Source of the DNA: Agreia sp. Leaf210
Lineage (GTDB): Bacteria > Actinomycetota > Actinomycetes > Actinomycetales > Microbacteriaceae
Assembly: GCF_001421485.1 (NCBI RefSeq)
Contig: NZ_LMKK01000003.1
Coordinates: 310,001 to 374,000, forward strand
DNA length: 64,000 bases
Reading direction: 5' to 3'
Every line of letters starts with the position of its first letter. Position 1 is the stretch's first letter. The notes beneath the pieces were generated by a model. That model saw only the letters and a program-made list of their open reading frames with translations. It was not told the DNA's origin and did no database searches. Both the position numbers and the translations under genes were made by a program. This document shows positions 24,774 through 33,247 of the stretch, piece by piece.

Positions 24774-26453
24774 GTGACTCCCGAACAGCTCTCCCTGGCC
24801 CTCTTCGACATCGTGACCGCTCGTATCGAGCGGCGCCGAGCTGCGGGGGAGTCCGTTCCCGACGCTGGTGTCACCATCGCCGACCTGGTGCTCGAACGTC
24901 CTCGCAACCGCGATCACGGAGACTGGGCCTCCAACGTGGCGATGAAGTTCGCGGGCAGGCTGGGAACGAATCCTCGCGCCTTCGCCGCGGAGATCACGCC
25001 CGAGATCGAGGCCATCCCGGGCGTCGCGTCGGTGGATGTCGCGGGTCCCGGGTTCATCAACATCACTCTCGACGTCGCCGCGGCCGCCGAGATCGCCCGA
25101 CAGATCGTCGACGCCGGAGAGAGCTACGGCCGCAACGACTCGCTGGACGGACTCTCTGTGAACATGGAGTTCGTCTCGGCGAATCCGACCGGGCCGCTGC
25201 ACCTGGGCCACACCCGCTGGGCCGCCCTCGGCGACGCGATCGCTCGCGTGCTGCGCGCATCCGGTGCCGTCGTCGCGACCGAGTACTACATCAACGACGC
25301 CGGCAATCAGATGGACAACTTCGGCCTCTCGATCCTCGCCGCAGCAAAGGGCGAGCCGACGCCGGAGAAGGGATACCCGGGCGCCTACATCGGAGAACTC
25401 GCGAAGCACGTGCTCGAGAGCGCGCCGAATCTGCTCGACCTCCCGCTCGGCGAGGCTGTCCCGGTCGCTCGCGACCTCGGATACCTGAGGCAGCTCGAAG
25501 AGATCAAGGATTCGCTCGAGCGCTTCCACGTGCACTTCGACGTGTTCTTCTCTGAGCGCACGCTGCATCAGATCGACCCGGCGACCGGGCGAAGCCTGAT
25601 CGATGACGCGGCCGACCGGCTCCGCGCCCAGGGTCACGTGTTCGAAGCAGACGACGCGGTGTGGGTGCGCACCACCGACTTCGGCGACGACAAAGACAGG
25701 GTGCTCACGCGGGGCAACGGAGTCGTCACCTACTTCGCCGCAGACGCGGCCTACTATCTGAGCAAGAAGGACCGCGGGTTCACGGAGAAGATCTACCTTC
25801 TCGGCGCCGACCACCACGGCTATGTCGGGCGGCTCAAGGCTCTGGCTGCTGCGGCGGGAGACGACCCCGCCGTCAACATCTCGGTGTTGATCGGCCAGCT
25901 GGTGAATCTCAATGGCGCCAAGCTCTCGAAGCGCGCCGGAAACATCATCGAACTCGACGATCTGCTCGAGTGGGTGGGTGCGGACGCGCTGCGCTACTCG
26001 CTCGCCCGCTATCCCGCGGATTCGCCCCTGTCGCTCGACGGAGATGTGCTGCGCTCGAAGACCAACGACAATCCTGTCTTCTACGTTCAGTACGCGCACT
26101 CGCGCACCCGTTCGGTTGCGCGCAATGCTGCCTCAGCCGGCGTCGACCGCTCGGTGTTCGAGCCCACCCTCCTCTCGCACGAGTCAGAGACCGAGCTTCT
26201 CGGTTCACTGCAGGAATACCCACGCATCGTGCAGAAGTCCGCCGAACTGCGCGAGCCGCATCGCATCGCACGCTACCTCGAGGAGGTCGCCGGTCACTAC
26301 CACCGCTGGTACTCCCAGGCTCGCGTGCTTCCGCTGGGCGACGAGCCGATCAGCGATCTCCACCGCACCCGTCTGTGGCTGAACGACGCGACGGGACAGG
26401 TCATCCGCAACGGCCTCGACCTCCTCGGCGTCTCCGCTCCGGAACGGATGTAA
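24774..26453 (+). CDS. argS: Arginyl-tRNA synthetase
   Basis: A 559-residue class-I aminoacyl-tRNA synthetase that charges tRNA-Arg. The N-terminal additional domain is followed by the HIGH-like NPTGPLHLGHTRW, the KMSK-like region reads AKLSKRAGN, and the C-terminal anticodon-binding DALR domain ends with INGLDLLGVSAPERM-type sequence. The length is standard. The GTG start lies just after TAAGAT. It lies upstream of the lysine/threonine genes, as in other actinobacteria, but with two unrelated genes between. Confidence 0.96.
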   Translation: MTPEQLSLALFDIVTARIERRRAAGESVPDAGVTIADLVLERPRNRDHGDWASNVAMKFAGRLGTNPRAFAAEITPEIEAIPGVASVDVAGPGFINITLDVAAAAEIARQIVDAGESYGRNDSLDGLSVNMEFVSANPTGPLHLGHTRWAALGDAIARVLRASGAVVATEYYINDAGNQMDNFGLSILAAAKGEPTPEKGYPGAYIGELAKHVLESAPNLLDLPLGEAVPVARDLGYLRQLEEIKDSLERFHVHFDVFFSERTLHQIDPATGRSLIDDAADRLRAQGHVFEADDAVWVRTTDFGDDKDRVLTRGNGVVTYFAADAAYYLSKKDRGFTEKIYLLGADHHGYVGRLKALAAAAGDDPAVNISVLIGQLVNLNGAKLSKRAGNIIELDDLLEWVGADALRYSLARYPADSPLSLDGDVLRSKTNDNPVFYVQYAHSRTRSVARNAASAGVDRSVFEPTLLSHESETELLGSLQEYPRIVQKSAELREPHRIARYLEEVAGHYHRWYSQARVLPLGDEPISDLHRTRLWLNDATGQVIRNGLDLLGVSAPERM

Positions 26454-26473
26454 GTGGTCGCGTGGGCGAGCCG

Positions 26474-27232
26474 ATGATCAATGGTGAAGCGAACACCAAG
26501 CCCCGCCGACGCACCCGAGGGATCGTGGTGCTTCTGGCGACCGTCGTGGTTCTCGCCGTCGTCGTCGTCGTCGCAGACATCGCGCTGCGCGCGTATGCGG
26601 AAGACCGCGCGAGAGCGGAGATCTCATCGAGCCTGCCCGACACCGTCGACGGAAAGGTCGACGTCGAGATCGGCGGCTTCTCTTTTCTGCAGCAGTATCT
26701 CTCGGGCACATTCGATCGGGTCACTCTCGACGCGCCGGCACTGTCGGTCGACGGTGTCCCTGTCACCGCGCACGTCGAGGCGGAGGGAGTCCCCACCGAT
26801 CTCTCGAAGCCTGTCGGCGCCGTGTCGGCACGCCTGTCGCTCAGCGAAGACGCGGTGAACAGTGTGATCCAGGTTCCGGGTGCGGCCGCGCTGACCCTCG
26901 GCGACCAGTCGGTGGGCTATGACGGGTCGATCTCGGTTCTCGGGCTCACTCTCGAGTACCTGGTGACGGCCGGGGTCTCGGTGACGGCCGACTCCGTCGT
27001 CCTGACGCCGGAGACCGCCTCGCTCACCGCAGGTTCCACCGTGATCGATGCCTCGAGTGCAGTGAACGCGGTGCTCGACACGTCGATTCCTTTGTGCATC
27101 GCAGATCGCTTGCCGCAGGGTGTCACCCTCACCTCGTTGACGGTCGTTCCGGGGTCGGCCACGGTCGCCCTGAGTGCAGCCGACTTCACCCTCGATGAGA
27201 CGAGTCTTCGCTCGATGGGAACGTGCCCGTGA
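26474..27232 (+). CDS. LmeA-like DUF2993 secreted/membrane-anchored lipid-binding protein
   Basis: A 252-residue protein with a cytoplasmic KPRRR patch and one membrane anchor (about residues 13-35, IVVLLATVVVLAVVVVVADIAL). An extracellular beta-rich domain then has repeated short strands and the VEIGGFSFLQQYLSG motif seen in the DUF2993/LmeA family. LmeA of mycobacteria binds phospholipid and acts in lipomannan maturation. Here the role is inferred only from family. The start is ATG 26474; GTG 26462 in frame is the alternative. It ends in a TGATG overlap with the next gene. Confidence 0.7.
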   Translation: MINGEANTKPRRRTRGIVVLLATVVVLAVVVVVADIALRAYAEDRARAEISSSLPDTVDGKVDVEIGGFSFLQQYLSGTFDRVTLDAPALSVDGVPVTAHVEAEGVPTDLSKPVGAVSARLSLSEDAVNSVIQVPGAAALTLGDQSVGYDGSISVLGLTLEYLVTAGVSVTADSVVLTPETASLTAGSTVIDASSAVNAVLDTSIPLCIADRLPQGVTLTSLTVVPGSATVALSAADFTLDETSLRSMGTCP

Positions 27233-28140
27233 TGCCGTCGCCGTTAGTCGTCCACTCCCTCGAAGGCTCGTCGGCGGGGGCCCGAGACATCGTGGTCACC
27301 GCGGACGGAGCCGTGTGGTGCGCTCTCGCCGAGGATGGCGTCGTCGTGCGCCTGTCGCCGCACGGGGAGCAGCGGAGGATAGCGCTCGAGGGGGAGTCCG
27401 CCGAACCCCACTCGGTCGCCGTCGCGACCGACGACTCCGTCTGGGTCACCGACAGTGCAGAGGATCGCGTCCTCCGTCTCGATTCACGCGGTATCGCATG
27501 GTCGGCAACGGTCACGCCGGATGCCGCCCCGGCGGGCATCGTCGGACAGCCCGACGGCAGCGCATGGTTCGTCGAAGAACACGCCGATGCCGTGGGCCAC
27601 GTCGACATCCTCGGTCGCGTGACCGAATTCGACACGGGCGTGCCCCGAGGCGCACCCGCCTCGATCGCATCGAACGGCTCGTCCGTCTGGTTCGCCCTTC
27701 CCGGCGCCGGGTCGATCGCGCACGCCAGGGGAGGCGACTCCGCGCCCTCGCTCGTGGAGTTCGACGACCCGTCGGCCGCGCCGACGGCGGTCAGCATGGG
27801 CGACGACGGATGCCTGTGGTTCGCCGATCCCGTACGCCGCGTCATCGGTCGCGTCGGCCGCGGCGGGGCCGTGACAGAGTTCGTTCTGCCCGAGCCGGAG
27901 TGGCGGCCCGTGCGTGTCGCCTCCGACGCGACGGACGGGTGCTGGTTCACGATCGACGGCGTCGACGCGATCGGGCACCTCGACGGCGACGGGCGCTCGA
28001 GAATGATCGCCATGCCGGGCGAGCGAGATCTGCCGACGGCGATCGCGCTCTCCGCAGACGGCGAACTCTGGGTGGCCCGCCAGTCCGGAGAGCTCGTGCA
28101 GATCCACGAGCCAGGAAGCCTGGCGGCGGACATCCAGTAG
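27232..28140 (+). CDS. Virginiamycin B lyase-like (Vgb) beta-propeller protein
   Basis: A 302-residue protein built of six or seven repeats of about 40 residues with the pattern DGSAWF/DDSVWVTD...G-x-V/I-x-x-hydrophobic. This marks the streptogramin lyase seven-bladed propeller fold. Most relatives are not known to destroy streptogramins, and I cannot map the catalytic His/Glu set with confidence, so it is named only by fold. No signal peptide is seen. The ATG overlaps the DUF2993 stop by 1 nt (TGATG), so it is translationally coupled. Confidence 0.72.
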   Translation: MPSPLVVHSLEGSSAGARDIVVTADGAVWCALAEDGVVVRLSPHGEQRRIALEGESAEPHSVAVATDDSVWVTDSAEDRVLRLDSRGIAWSATVTPDAAPAGIVGQPDGSAWFVEEHADAVGHVDILGRVTEFDTGVPRGAPASIASNGSSVWFALPGAGSIAHARGGDSAPSLVEFDDPSAAPTAVSMGDDGCLWFADPVRRVIGRVGRGGAVTEFVLPEPEWRPVRVASDATDGCWFTIDGVDAIGHLDGDGRSRMIAMPGERDLPTAIALSADGELWVARQSGELVQIHEPGSLAADIQ

Positions 28141-28220
28141 TATTCTGCTGTCGCCCTGTCTGCGGGCGCGCGAAGGCTTCAGGAACCAATCCGGGTTCGC
28201 TCGCCCCCACCCGACCACTG

Positions 28221-28235
28221 GTCCCGTGCCGGGAC
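28221..28235 (+). promoter_or_regulatory. Hairpin in the lysA leader
   Basis: GTCCCG-TGC-CGGGAC forms a perfect 6-bp stem with a 3-base loop, 25 nt before the lysA ATG. A TATTCT hexamer at 28141-28146 could be the promoter -10, which would put this hairpin in a leader of about 108 nt. No leader peptide start codon was found, so the function is unknown. Confidence 0.35.
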
Positions 28236-28260
28236 GATCGATCTCACGTCAGGATCCTCC

Positions 28261-29694
28261 ATGACCTCTGTCGCACACCCGCTCGCCCCCGGATGGCTGT
28301 CGGTTCCCGTCGACGCGAATGACCTCGCTCCGGCCGTGTGGCCGTCGAGCGCTTCTCGCGACCAGCGTGGCGTCGTCTCGATCGGCGGAGTACCGGCCAC
28401 CGATCTCGCTGCCCAGTTCGGAACCCCGCTGTACGTCGTCGACGAGGAGCACGTCCGCTCGCGTGCCCGGGAGACTCTCGCCGCCTTCTCGTCGCAGTTC
28501 GAGCGCATCGGCACCCGGGCCAAGGTCTACTACGCCGGCAAGGCGTTTCTCAGCACGGCGGTGGCCGGCTGGGTCAGCGACGAGGGTCTCGGGGTCGACG
28601 TCTGTTCTGGCGGAGAGCTCGCCGTCGCATTGGCGGGCGGAGTGGACGCGGCCCGCATCGGCATGCACGGCAACAACAAGTCGGTCGAAGAGATCGAGCG
28701 CGCCGTTGCCGCCGGGGTCGGCACGATCGTGATCGACAGCGAGATCGAGATCGACCGCGTGGCGGATGCGGCGTCCCGCTCGGGCAAGATCCAGGCCGTA
28801 AGGCTGCGGGTCAACAGCGGTGTCCACGCCCACACGCACGACTTCCTCGCGACCGCCCACGAAGACCAGAAGTTCGGCTTCCCGCTCGAGCGAGCCGAAG
28901 CCGCCGTGCGAACGATCCGCTCGCACGCCAGCCTGATGTTCCTCGGGCTGCACTGCCACATCGGCTCGCAGATCTTCGGAGCAGACGGATTCGCCGAGTC
29001 GGCAGCGCGTCTGCTCTCCTTGCACGCGACGCTCCTGGAGGACGGCCCTGTGCCCGAACTCAACCTCGGGGGAGGATTCGGCATCGCGTACACGACGGCC
29101 GACGACCCGACCCCCATCGCCGAGCTCGCCGCCAGCATCGCCGACATCGTGGCCACGGAGTGCGCTCGTCTCGACATCGCTCTGCCCGTCGTCGCATTCG
29201 AACCGGGTCGCTCGATCGTGGGCGGTGCAGGAGTAACGCTCTACACCGTCGGAACGATCAAAGACGTCGACGTGACCCTCCCGGGGGACGAATCCGGAGC
29301 GACGGCGTTGCGGCGCTACGTGAGCGTCGACGGCGGCATGAGCGACAACGCCCGCCCGGCCCTCTACGGAGCCGACTATTCCGTCCGCATCGCGAGCCGC
29401 GCATCCGCCGCCGACACCGCACTCGTGCGCATTGCCGGCAAGCACTGCGAGTCGGGCGACATCGTCGTCTACGCCGACTACCTTCCCGGCGATGTCGCTC
29501 CCGGCGATCTGCTGGCCGTTCCCGCTACGGGCGCGTACTGCTGGGCGCTGGCGAGCAACTACAACATCGTCGGTCGCCCGCCCGTCGTTGCCGTTGCCAA
29601 CGGCGAGGCACGCCTGCTCATCCGGGGCGAGACCGAGCACGACCTTCTTGCACGCGACACGGGTGTCGCATCCGATGAACCAGGAGCATCATGA
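28261..29694 (+). CDS. lysA: Diaminopimelate decarboxylase
   Basis: A 477-residue fold-type III PLP enzyme that converts meso-diaminopimelate to lysine, the last step of lysine synthesis. The PLP lysine is Lys94 in VYYAGKAF. LHCHIGSQIF, LNLGGGFGI and FEPGRSIVG bind substrate and phosphate, and VSVDGGMSDNARPALYGA is typical near the C terminus. The usual bacterial length is about 420-450, so this has a somewhat longer N terminus. The stop overlaps the hom ATG by 4 nt. Confidence 0.95.
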   Translation: MTSVAHPLAPGWLSVPVDANDLAPAVWPSSASRDQRGVVSIGGVPATDLAAQFGTPLYVVDEEHVRSRARETLAAFSSQFERIGTRAKVYYAGKAFLSTAVAGWVSDEGLGVDVCSGGELAVALAGGVDAARIGMHGNNKSVEEIERAVAAGVGTIVIDSEIEIDRVADAASRSGKIQAVRLRVNSGVHAHTHDFLATAHEDQKFGFPLERAEAAVRTIRSHASLMFLGLHCHIGSQIFGADGFAESAARLLSLHATLLEDGPVPELNLGGGFGIAYTTADDPTPIAELAASIADIVATECARLDIALPVVAFEPGRSIVGGAGVTLYTVGTIKDVDVTLPGDESGATALRRYVSVDGGMSDNARPALYGADYSVRIASRASAADTALVRIAGKHCESGDIVVYADYLPGDVAPGDLLAVPATGAYCWALASNYNIVGRPPVVAVANGEARLLIRGETEHDLLARDTGVASDEPGAS

Positions 29695-31049
29695 TCGCCT
29701 ACCGCAACCTCCGAGTCGCACTATTGGGCGCGGGATCCGTCGGTGCCCAGGTGGCGACGCTGCTCACCGAGCATCACGAGGAACTCGCGTCACGAGTCGG
29801 CGCCGGTCTCGACCTCATCGGCATCGCCGTCCGCGATGTCGATGCTCCGCGCACGGCGCCGATCGACCCCGCGCTGTTCACCACGGACGCGATGGGCCTG
29901 ATCGAATCGGCCGATATCGTCATCGAGCTGATGGGCGGCATCGAGCCCGCGCGGAGCTACATTCTCCACGCACTCAATTCGGGCGCCGACGTCGTCACGG
30001 GCAACAAGGCGCTGTTGGCGGCTCACGGACCCGAACTGCAGGCCGCTGCCGAACAGGTGGGTGCCCAGGTGTACTACGAGGCCGCGGTCGCGGGCGCCAT
30101 TCCCATCATCCGTCCGCTCCGCGACTCGCTCGCCGGAGACCGGGTGAAGCGCATCCTGGGCATCGTCAACGGCACCACGAACTTCATCCTCGACAAGATG
30201 GATGTCGAGGGGGACACGTTCGAGAACGCCCTGGCCGTCGCCACCGAGCTCGGATACGCCGAGGCCGACCCCACCGCCGATATCGAAGGGTACGACGCTG
30301 CGCAGAAGGCGGCGATTCTCGCGCGCCTCGCGTTCCACACCGATGTGCCCGTCGAAGCGGTGCACCGCGAGGGCATCACGCAGATCACGGCCGCGCAGGT
30401 CAGTCAGGCTCAAAAGGCCGGTTACGTGGTCAAACTGCTGGCGATCTGCGAGCGGATCACCGACCCCACCTCGGGCGTCGACGGGGTGTCGGCCCGTGTC
30501 TATCCCGCGCTGATCTCGCGTCAGCACCCGCTCGCCGCCGTCCACGGGGGAAAGAACGCCGTCTTCGTCGAGGCCGAGGCGGCCGGCGATCTGATGTTCT
30601 ACGGCGCCGGAGCCGGTGGGATCGAGACCGCGTCGGCGGTTCTCGGCGATGTCGTCTCCGCCGCCCGTCGCCACGTCGCCGGCGGACCCGGTGTGGCGGA
30701 GACCACGCACGCCAACCTGACCATTCTTCCGATCGACAGCGTGAGCACCCGCTACCAGATCACACTCGAGGTGTCGGATGCGCCGGGCGTGCTCGCCCGC
30801 ATCGCCTCGCTCTTCAGCGAGCACGGCGTCTCCGTCGAGACGGTGCAACAGTCCATCGCGTCGGTGGAGTCAGGAGCGGTGAAGTCGGACGCGCTGAGCG
30901 CCGGAACGTCGGAGTCCTCCGGCACCGCTACCCTTGTCATTGTCACGCACGTGGCCAGCGAGCGCGCTCTATCGCGCACGGTGGCCGACATCGCAGACCA
31001 GCAGGTCGTCGTGCGGGTCGAATCCGTCTTGAGAGTTGAAGGAGCATAA
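29691..31049 (+). CDS. hom: Homoserine dehydrogenase
   Basis: A 452-residue three-domain enzyme that reduces aspartate semialdehyde to homoserine. The N-terminal NAD(P) fold has LLGAGSVGAQVATLL, the catalytic part contains NGTTNFILDKM and the GYAEADPTADIEGYDAAQK signature with the active Lys/Asp pair, and the C-terminal ACT domain (about residues 355-450, YQITLEVSDAPGVLARIA) allows threonine feedback. It sits tightly between lysA and thrC in one operon. Confidence 0.95.
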   Translation: MIAYRNLRVALLGAGSVGAQVATLLTEHHEELASRVGAGLDLIGIAVRDVDAPRTAPIDPALFTTDAMGLIESADIVIELMGGIEPARSYILHALNSGADVVTGNKALLAAHGPELQAAAEQVGAQVYYEAAVAGAIPIIRPLRDSLAGDRVKRILGIVNGTTNFILDKMDVEGDTFENALAVATELGYAEADPTADIEGYDAAQKAAILARLAFHTDVPVEAVHREGITQITAAQVSQAQKAGYVVKLLAICERITDPTSGVDGVSARVYPALISRQHPLAAVHGGKNAVFVEAEAAGDLMFYGAGAGGIETASAVLGDVVSAARRHVAGGPGVAETTHANLTILPIDSVSTRYQITLEVSDAPGVLARIASLFSEHGVSVETVQQSIASVESGAVKSDALSAGTSESSGTATLVIVTHVASERALSRTVADIADQQVVVRVESVLRVEGA

Positions 31050-31053
31050 TCCC

Positions 31054-32151
31054 GTGAGCACCACACGAGCATCCCGCCAGTGGCGCGGAGTGCTGCACGA
31101 GTACGCGGACCGTCTCAACATCTCGGAGGCGACGCCCATCGTGACCCTCGGAGAGGGTGGCACGCCTCTCATTCCCGCACCCGCGCTGTCTGCTCGCACG
31201 GGCGCGCAGGTCTATGTGAAGTTCGAGGGCATGAACCCGACCGGCTCCTTCAAAGACCGCGGCATGACCATGGCCATCTCGAAGGCCGTCGAGCACGGTG
31301 CCAAGGCCGTCATCTGCGCCTCGACCGGCAATACCTCGGCATCCGCGGCCGCCTATGCCACGCATGCCGGCATCACGGCCGCCGTTCTCGTTCCCGAGGG
31401 CAAGATCGCGCTCGGCAAGCTGAGCCAGGCGATCGCGCACAACGCGGAGCTGCTGCAGGTGCGGGGCAACTTCGACGACTGCCTCGACATCGCACGCGAT
31501 CTCGCCGAGAACTACCCCGTGCACCTCGTGAACTCCGTGAACCCCGACCGCATCGAAGGCCAGAAGACGGCCGCGTTCGAGGTCGTCGAAGTTCTGGGCG
31601 ACGCGCCCGACTTCCACATCGTTCCCGTGGGGAATGCCGGCAACTACACGGCCTATTCGCGTGGATACTCCGAAGAACTCGTTCGCGGCGAGACCACGAA
31701 GCTGCCCCGCATGTTCGGGTTCCAGGCCTCGGGGAGCGCTCCGATCGTGCGCGGCGAGATCGTTCGCAACCCCGAGACCATCGCCTCCGCCATCCGCATC
31801 GGAAACCCGGCATCCTGGGAGCTCGCCCTGGCGGCCCGCGAAGCAAGCGACGGATACTTCGGCGCCATCGACGACGACAAGATCCTCGAGGCCTACCGTA
31901 TTCTCTCGGCCGAGGTCGGAATCTTCGTGGAGCCCGCGTCCGCGATCAGTGTCGCCGGCCTCCTGGAGCGCGCCGATGCCGGAGTGATCGGCAAGGGCGC
32001 GGTCGTCGTGCTCACCGTCACGGGTCACGGGCTGAAAGACCCGCAGTGGGCTCTCAAGACCGCAGACGGTTCCGACGTGACTCCCACGTCGGTCGCCGTG
32101 GACACCGACGAGATCGCCGGTGTGCTCGGTCTGTCGAAAGCCTCGTCATGA
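31054..32151 (+). CDS. thrC: Threonine synthase
   Basis: A 365-residue fold-type II PLP enzyme that converts O-phosphohomoserine to threonine. The PLP lysine is Lys67 in NPTGSFKDRGM, and ICASTGNTSASAAAYA and VPVGNAGNYTAY bind the phosphate of the cofactor. The shorter length marks the actinobacterial class II threonine synthase without the N-terminal extension of E. coli ThrC. GTG 31054 is chosen for GGAG about nine bases upstream. It overlaps thrB by 4 nt. Confidence 0.95.
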   Translation: MSTTRASRQWRGVLHEYADRLNISEATPIVTLGEGGTPLIPAPALSARTGAQVYVKFEGMNPTGSFKDRGMTMAISKAVEHGAKAVICASTGNTSASAAAYATHAGITAAVLVPEGKIALGKLSQAIAHNAELLQVRGNFDDCLDIARDLAENYPVHLVNSVNPDRIEGQKTAAFEVVEVLGDAPDFHIVPVGNAGNYTAYSRGYSEELVRGETTKLPRMFGFQASGSAPIVRGEIVRNPETIASAIRIGNPASWELALAAREASDGYFGAIDDDKILEAYRILSAEVGIFVEPASAISVAGLLERADAGVIGKGAVVVLTVTGHGLKDPQWALKTADGSDVTPTSVAVDTDEIAGVLGLSKASS

Positions 32152-33080
32152 GCCTTGTCGGACGATCGGTCACGGTCAAGGTTCCGGCCACGACCGCGAA
32201 CCTCGGCCCCGGATTCGACACCCTCGGCCTGGCGCTGGCCCTCTACGACGAACTGACGGTCACCGTCAGAGAACAGCCCGGAGCGACCGTTCAGGTCTCC
32301 GGTGTCGGTGAGGGCGAGGTTCCCACCGACGAATCCAACCTGGTTGTGCGTGCGATAGCCCACGCGTTCGCCGCATACGACCAGCCCATGCCGGGCCTCG
32401 ACCTCGTGGCCCGCAACGTCATTCCGCACGGCCGTGGCCTCGGCTCCTCGGGTGCCGCCATCGTGTCGGGCATCATGGCGGCCAAGGGGCTGCTCGACGG
32501 AATCGTCGACATCGACGCGCTCGGTCTGCTCGCGTTGGCAACCGAGATGGAGGGGCATCCCGACAACGTCGCTCCGTGCCTCTTCGGTGGCCTCACGATC
32601 GCGTGGGTCACAGAAGAGGGGCCGCAGTTCAAAAAACTGATCGTGCACCGCGGCGTCTCTCCTCTTGTGCTCGTTCCTCAGGCGACGATGTCCACCGCGC
32701 TCGCTCGTAGCCTGCAGCCGGAGTCGGTGCCGCATGCCGATGCCATCTTCAACGTGTCGCGCTCGACCCTCCTCATCGCAGCGCTCATTCAGAGCCCGGA
32801 GCTCCTGCTCGCCGCAACGGAGGATCGTCTGCACCAGAACTACCGTGCCGAGGCCATGCCCGACACGTCGCGACTGATAGGCCTCCTGCGTGAGCAGGGC
32901 TTCCCGGCCGTCGTCTCCGGCGCGGGTCCGAGCATCCTTGTACTGTGCAGCGATCCGGCCCAGCGTCTCGCGGCCGTAGAGCTCGTCGAGTCTGAGTCGG
33001 CCACGCCGTGGAAGTCCCTTGTTCTGGCCGTCGACTTCAAAGGTGCTACAGTGGTCACGCATCCGGTTGAAGCGGCTTGA
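32148..33080 (+). CDS. thrB: Homoserine kinase
   Basis: A 310-residue GHMP kinase that phosphorylates homoserine with ATP for threonine synthase. It has PATTANLGPGFDTLG at the N terminus, the ATP loop IPHGRGLGSSGAA, and GAGPSILVL as the third GHMP motif. The ATG at 32148 overlaps the thrC stop, completing the lysA-hom-thrC-thrB operon. The order thrC before thrB matches Microbacteriaceae and Mycobacterium rather than Corynebacterium, where thrC is unlinked. Confidence 0.94.
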   Translation: MSLVGRSVTVKVPATTANLGPGFDTLGLALALYDELTVTVREQPGATVQVSGVGEGEVPTDESNLVVRAIAHAFAAYDQPMPGLDLVARNVIPHGRGLGSSGAAIVSGIMAAKGLLDGIVDIDALGLLALATEMEGHPDNVAPCLFGGLTIAWVTEEGPQFKKLIVHRGVSPLVLVPQATMSTALARSLQPESVPHADAIFNVSRSTLLIAALIQSPELLLAATEDRLHQNYRAEAMPDTSRLIGLLREQGFPAVVSGAGPSILVLCSDPAQRLAAVELVESESATPWKSLVLAVDFKGATVVTHPVEAA

Positions 33081-33247
33081 TCCAAGCTCGTACCCGGTAG
33101 CACTCTCACACTCATCGCTGCCCCGCGACTTACGCGTACTGGCTCAGCACCTCTCGCCCATACGCCTCGTACACGGACAGCTCTCTGCGTAGTACCGCCC
33201 CGGCTCAAAGCTCGGAGCGGACAGCAGTGGAAGGAAACCCCACACAC
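33081..33247 (+). promoter_or_regulatory. Rho leader / intergenic region
   Basis: These 167 bases separate thrB from rho. They lack an evident open frame and include a modest hairpin near 33201-33216 and, before the rho GTG, the purine tract GGAAGGAAA. Long leaders before rho are common because Rho limits its own transcription. I cannot place the promoter with confidence. Confidence 0.3.

Noticed and set aside
24633-26099. 488-codon minus-strand frame opposite argS
   Set aside because: The argS signature motifs are intact on the plus strand; the antisense frame has no recognisable domain.
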